DNA from: an uncultured Saprospiraceae bacterium
GTDB taxonomy: Bacteria > Bacteroidota > Bacteroidia > Chitinophagales > Saprospiraceae
NCBI GenBank assembly: GCA_937959095.1
Contig: CALGLY010000279.1
Coordinates: 1 to 11,173 of the forward strand
DNA: 11,173 nt
Direction: 5' to 3'
Shown here: in pieces, positions 8,386-11,173 of the stretch
Layout of the letters: each line of letters opens with the position of its first letter
Numbering within the stretch: position 1 is the stretch's first letter
Notes under the pieces: model-generated
The model's database searches: none
What the model saw: the letters and a program-made list of their open reading frames with translations, nothing else
Told to the model about the DNA's origin: nothing
Made by a program: the position numbers and the translations under genes

Positions 8386-8869
8386 ATAGAATAGTATTAA
8401 TCTTTTTCTTAAGAATGTTTACTCCACGATAATAATCTGGAGCGTCGAATAAATTTTATACTACGAAATTAGGCTTCTGAAACTTCTTCTACCTACTTTT
8501 TGGTATAGAAAAAAGAGGCGGCTTAGTCAGTTGTCCTTCTATTTGGGTGAACTGTTAAAATGAACGGGTATTTGGTAGAATTGCTACACTTGGGATGAAA
8601 TAGGATTTTTTGAAGGTGTTGTAACAGTATCGGTTAAAGTATGGCTACTTTTCTTTACTGTTTTTTCTCGCTTACGAAAAATCAATGTTTACTGGCTTTG
8701 ACGGTGGTGATTTGTGAAGAAAAGTGCGGTGTTTTGGGATTTGATTGGTTTACTTGTTTATTTACATGGTAAGATTTATTTTTGGTGCTTTAGATAAAAA
8801 TATTTGGAATATCAATCTAACAAATCAAGTGGTTTTTAGCGAGTTAGATATTACTAGAAATAAAAGTAA
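8386..8869. other. Non-coding interval between divergent genes
   Basis: This 484-bp stretch separates the divergently transcribed lipoprotein and AT-rich accessory genes. I see no supported gene, tRNA or repeat element. The only signals are a promoter candidate for the rightward gene (8754-8784) and a weak TTTTTC/GAAAAA stem near 8665-8681. The length exceeds what two promoters need, so a small RNA or decayed gene cannot be excluded, but nothing in the sequence argues for one. Confidence 0.5.
8754..8784 (+). promoter_or_regulatory. Bacteroidota-type promoter for the AT-rich accessory gene
   Basis: TTG (8754-8756), then exactly 20 bp, then TATTTTTG (8777-8784), an exact TAnnTTTG match. Transcription would start near 8791, leaving a leader of roughly 78 nt before the ATG at 8870. 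The distance and spacing are better than for any other site in this interval. Confidence 0.5.
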
Positions 8870-10087
8870 ATGGAAAGAACTGATATGACAAAGTGGTTGA
8901 TACATTTCACAAAAGATGTTACAGATGAAAATCAACCAATAATTGAATATGAAAAAAGATTAGATGATGGTTCTGTTTATCAAGAATTAGATTATACCAA
9001 CCAACTACCTTACGGATATTCTAAGATGTCCGCTTTTGAATGCTTGAAAAATATTATAAAAGAATGTGGAATAAGATATGGATATTCTTTTAGAAAAGGT
9101 AAAACAACATTGTTCGGTGGAGAACCAGTTATATGTCTAACTGAAATGCCGTTAATTTCTTTGGTTAATTATACCAGAAAAAGGCGTTCAAATTCTGTTA
9201 CAACTTATGGAATTGCAATAAAGAAAAATGAAGCATACAAATTTGGTGCTAGACCAGCCATATATGGACTTTCAGATACACAAAAATTAAAATATGTAGA
9301 AAATAATAATATCAAGCGTATTTTAGACTCTAAGCATTTACCATTAAAGGAACAGTATAGGCTAGTCTCTTTTGATTTAGGTGAAAGAAAAATTGACTGG
9401 ACACATGAAAGAGAATGGCGTATCAAGAGAAAAGATGATATTCTACACAATACGATAGTTGAATATGGATATGAAATACAAGAAGTTGAGATTTTCAATA
9501 TTTTTGATAGAGATTATAACAATGAAGAAGTAATATTGATAGTAAACTCTGAAGATGAAGCTAATGAATTATTCGATTTAGTACAACATCAATTAGATTC
9601 TGAAAGCAATCCATTTGGAAAGCCTTTTACACAAAAAAAAATATCAATATTGAATATTGGGAAACTATCAAATAAAGATTTTTCAAGAATTGAGGACTTA
9701 GATAGAGAAGCATATTTTGAAATTAAATTAGAAGAATTAGATGAAGAAAATCTCAATAGGTTATCTGAAATAATAAGAATAGCAAAAGAAGAAATAACAC
9801 CAAATGCTGAAAAAGAATTTATGGCGAATAGAAATGGTAATTATGATGTTCGTGATGCTTGTGGATTTGCTTCAATTAAGAGTTATAATCCAAGAAATAA
9901 ATATCTTAGAGGCTTGAAAAAATTAGGTTTTGCATCTTCTTTTGGTGACGGTTATTCAATTAAAGCAATTGGCAAATATACATTTATTCAAAGTATAACT
10001 TATCATGAGTTTATTGCAGAAAAAGTTTGTGATTTTCTCAACAAAGAGATTGGTGATATTTTCCATGTAACATCACGAATGGATTAA
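8870..10087 (+). CDS. AT-rich accessory protein with HEREWR motif, resembling AbiGi/DUF2971-type proteins
   Basis: A 405-residue protein, predicted cytoplasmic (no signal peptide or membrane helix). Landmarks in order are IHFTK (11-15), CLTEMPL (89-95), TYGIAIKK (112-119), GARPAIY (126-132) and DWTHEREWRI (176-185). This order recalls families in which an incomer is addressed as 'hlT...CFTD.P...YGI.f.K...g..PV.Y...D-W-x-x-EREWR', notably the AbiGi (PF10899) and DUF2971 groups, some linked to abortive phage resistance. The assignment is from memory and tentative. The C-terminal half has a charged helix (284-316) and an unassigned domain (about 325-405, GFASIKSYNPRNKYLRGL...) ending in TSRMD. 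Base composition differs sharply from its neighbours: 9541-9600 has 17 G+C of 60 and 9301-9360 has 16, against 29 in 7081-7140, and arginine is mostly AGA. That suggests transfer. It stands alone with its own promoter. Met6 (8885) is an alternative start. Confidence 0.82.
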   Translation: MERTDMTKWLIHFTKDVTDENQPIIEYEKRLDDGSVYQELDYTNQLPYGYSKMSAFECLKNIIKECGIRYGYSFRKGKTTLFGGEPVICLTEMPLISLVNYTRKRRSNSVTTYGIAIKKNEAYKFGARPAIYGLSDTQKLKYVENNNIKRILDSKHLPLKEQYRLVSFDLGERKIDWTHEREWRIKRKDDILHNTIVEYGYEIQEVEIFNIFDRDYNNEEVILIVNSEDEANELFDLVQHQLDSESNPFGKPFTQKKISILNIGKLSNKDFSRIEDLDREAYFEIKLEELDEENLNRLSEIIRIAKEEITPNAEKEFMANRNGNYDVRDACGFASIKSYNPRNKYLRGLKKLGFASSFGDGYSIKAIGKYTFIQSITYHEFIAEKVCDFLNKEIGDIFHVTSRMD

Positions 10088-10302
10088 AATAAGAGGAGCA
10101 GCCAAAAAAATCAACCTCTTCCAGCTACAACAAAAGCTGTATCCCACTTAACATACTGGGCTTTATAAGGCGATTTGATAAAAACCAAACAGCCTATATT
10201 CCACTATACAAACTAAGAATTGTTAATCTCTTCAATTCCCAAAACACGCGCCTTACTCTTTGCGTTGAAAAGGTGTTTTATTAAGAAAAATCCATATACG
10301 AA
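10088..10302. other. Intergenic spacer with small hairpins
   Basis: After the accessory gene stop, AAGAGG (10091-10096) pairs with CCTCTT (10115-10120), and CAGCT/AGCTG (10122-10126, 10135-10139) can form a second small stem. Neither precedes a T-run. Near the right end TACTCTTTG (10254-10262) resembles TAnnTTTG but has one extra spacer base and no well-placed TTG, so I do not call it a promoter. Confidence 0.4.
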
Positions 10303-10752
10303 ATGCAAAGACTATTCTATTTAAGTGTAATTCTAATTACCTTACTAAGCTTTTCTAGTAGTTCAAATTCTCCAACACAATCCGACGACATATTAGGGGA
10401 GTGGTACGTCACGGATAAAGATGCTACCGTAGCTATACATAAAAAAAATGGCTTATACTATGGCAGAATAGCATGGATGGCAGAACCAAATCTACCCAAC
10501 GGAGAACCGAAACGCGATACGCTCAACCCTGATAAGAGCAAGCGCAATCGACTCTTCACCGACTATGATTTTCTCGAAAATTTTGAGTTCGATGGGCAGG
10601 GAACTTGGAAAAATGGCACGATTTATAACAGCCAAGATGGGAAAAAATATTGGGGGCAAATTACCCTCAAAGATGCGAATCACCTAGTCTTGCGGGGCTA
10701 CATTGGTGCGCCTATCTTCGGGCGTAGCGTCACTTGGACACGGAAACGATAA
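10303..10752 (+). CDS. Small exported DUF2147-family protein
   Basis: A 149-residue protein. Residues 1-20 (MQRLFYLSVILITLLSFSSS) are a signal peptide; there is no lipobox Cys. The remainder fits DUF2147 (PF09917): LGEWYVTDKDATVAIHKKNGLYYGRIAWM (31-59), then DTLNPDKSKRNRLF (72-85), WKNGTIYNSQDGKKYWGQITL (102-122), and LVLRGYIGAPIFGRSVTWTR (128-147). Length and motif order match the usual single-domain family of small periplasmic or secreted beta-barrel-like proteins, whose biochemical role is not established. Neither neighbour is co-oriented and close enough to propose an operon. The ATG at 10303 starts the signal peptide directly; no clear Shine-Dalgarno sequence precedes it. Confidence 0.9.
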   Translation: MQRLFYLSVILITLLSFSSSSNSPTQSDDILGEWYVTDKDATVAIHKKNGLYYGRIAWMAEPNLPNGEPKRDTLNPDKSKRNRLFTDYDFLENFEFDGQGTWKNGTIYNSQDGKKYWGQITLKDANHLVLRGYIGAPIFGRSVTWTRKR

Positions 10753-10784
10753 GTTATGTTGTAAGGACTCGTGCGTTGTCAACT

Positions 10785-10830
10785 GAAAGATGTAGAATAA
10801 AAGCTCGGACACATTTATTCTACATCTTTC
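10785..10830. terminator. 17-bp perfect-stem hairpin, probable bidirectional terminator
   Basis: GAAAGATGTAGAATAAA (10785-10801) and TTTATTCTACATCTTTC (10814-10830) are exact reverse complements around a 12-nt loop. The hairpin sits between the stop of the DUF2147 gene (10752) and the stop of the convergent GH73 gene (10842), where a shared terminator is expected. No T-run follows on either strand, though the arms end in T-rich or A-rich bases. On the minus strand the octamer ATGTAGAA occurs twice in this area (10818-10825 and 10833-10840), next to a related ATGTAAAA. Confidence 0.6.
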
Positions 10831-10841
10831 CGTTCTACATT

Positions 10842-11173
10842 TTACATTGAATCATACACATCCAGCCGCAACTCCTCTATCAAGTTTATCAGCTTTTTCG
10901 CATACCGCTTATCGGTAGCATAGCCTGCTTTTAGCAAACCCTTCGCCCAAGCTTTATAATCTTTACTATTCAACCGATACAAGCCTTGATAGCGATCATT
11001 TTGCAAAAGCAAACTATGAGCGCGATAGCTTTCCCAAGCCGTCTCAAAACTACGGAAGAAGTCCTTGTGCGAATCATCTGTAAAATTGGTACAATGCCCC
11101 TTTTTGCATTTTCTGCTAAAGCATTTGATACCGAAATGATTATTGTTTTTGCCTGCCAATCGGCTTGTCCCTG
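10842..11173 (-). CDS. GH73-type glucosaminidase, C-terminal part (5' end outside window)
   Basis: The minus-strand frame stays open to the right edge, beginning ...GTSRLAGKNNNHFGIKC and ending at a stop at 10842. The TTG at 11159-11157 is internal, since the frame upstream of it still reads the family motif. The sequence matches the C-terminal two thirds of a GH73 N-acetylglucosaminidase: SRLA-x(5)-NHFGIKC, then DDSHKDFFRSFETAWESYRAHSLLL, RYQGLYRL, DYKAWAKGLLKAGYATDKRYAKKLINLIEELRL. These enzymes cleave the glycan strand of peptidoglycan during growth or division. The usual catalytic Glu lies upstream of GTSRLA and is outside the window. Three cysteines (IKCFSRKCKKGHC) replace the shorter loop seen in many members and may form a disulfide. 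No C-terminal LysM domain follows the catalytic domain. Confidence 0.9.
   Translation of the reverse strand, partial: GTSRLAGKNNNHFGIKCFSRKCKKGHCTNFTDDSHKDFFRSFETAWESYRAHSLLLQNDRYQGLYRLNSKDYKAWAKGLLKAGYATDKRYAKKLINLIEELRLDVYDSM

Noticed and set aside
10111..10203. A minus-strand open stretch reading WNIGCLVFIKSPYKAQYVKWDTAFVVAGRG before a stop
   Set aside because: The composition looks protein-like, but it is only 30 codons, has no ATG and is closed by an upstream stop; this length is expected by chance, although a decayed gene or dispersed repeat cannot be excluded without a search.
10254..10262. TACTCTTTG as a promoter -7 box for the DUF2147 gene
   Set aside because: It has one spacer base too many for TAnnTTTG, and the nearest upstream TTG (10220-10222) is 31 bp away, outside the usual range.
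11157..11159. TTG as the start of the rightmost minus-strand gene
   Set aside because: The frame continues upstream to the window edge and encodes GTSR, part of the GH73 motif, so the TTG is an internal Leu codon.

Overview
The window looks like a chromosomal segment from a member of the Bacteroidota, most likely a Saprospira/Lewinella-type lineage. The reasons are a SprB-type repeat, a CSLREA-type adhesin module and a C-terminal 'RHRNHLGVM' module that I associate from memory with that group. Start codons also lack Shine-Dalgarno sequences, and two promoter candidates fit the Bacteroidota pattern (TTG, about 20 bp, TAnnTTTG). The genus cannot be fixed from sequence alone.

Layout, left to right: (1) the 3' end of a helix-hairpin-helix gene (+, ends 191). 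(2) A 540-bp non-coding interval with a promoter-like motif and a 177-bp MITE-like element that has 18-bp imperfect terminal inverted repeats and a TAA target duplication. (3) A large exported multidomain subtilase (735-4529, +): signal peptide, CSLREA module, beta-helix, jelly-roll, propeptide-like segment, unassigned insert, S8 catalytic domain, SprB repeat and a shortened C-terminal module. (4) 41 bp later on the same strand, an exported TPR-CHAT caspase-like peptidase with a C-terminal membrane anchor (4571-7492). (5) Convergent to it, an OmpA/MotB-type lipoprotein (7597-8385, -). (6) A 484-bp non-coding interval with a good promoter candidate. (7) A solitary, distinctly AT-rich gene (8870-10087, +) with a 'DWTHEREWR' motif, resembling AbiGi/DUF2971-type proteins and possibly phage defence cargo. 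(8) A small exported DUF2147 protein (10303-10752, +). (9) A 17-bp perfect-stem hairpin at a convergent junction. (10) The C-terminal part of a GH73-type glucosaminidase (10842 to the right edge, -).

The most interesting unit is the two-gene set at 735-7492. It pairs a secreted subtilase carrying large adhesive modules with a CHAT peptidase whose TPR and catalytic domains are predicted to sit outside the cytoplasm, tethered by one C-terminal helix. Spacing and strand suggest co-transcription. A functional link, such as one protease processing or sensing the other, is inference only. The remaining genes are mostly envelope housekeeping (peptidoglycan-binding lipoprotein, GH73 hydrolase, DUF2147) plus one likely acquired accessory gene.
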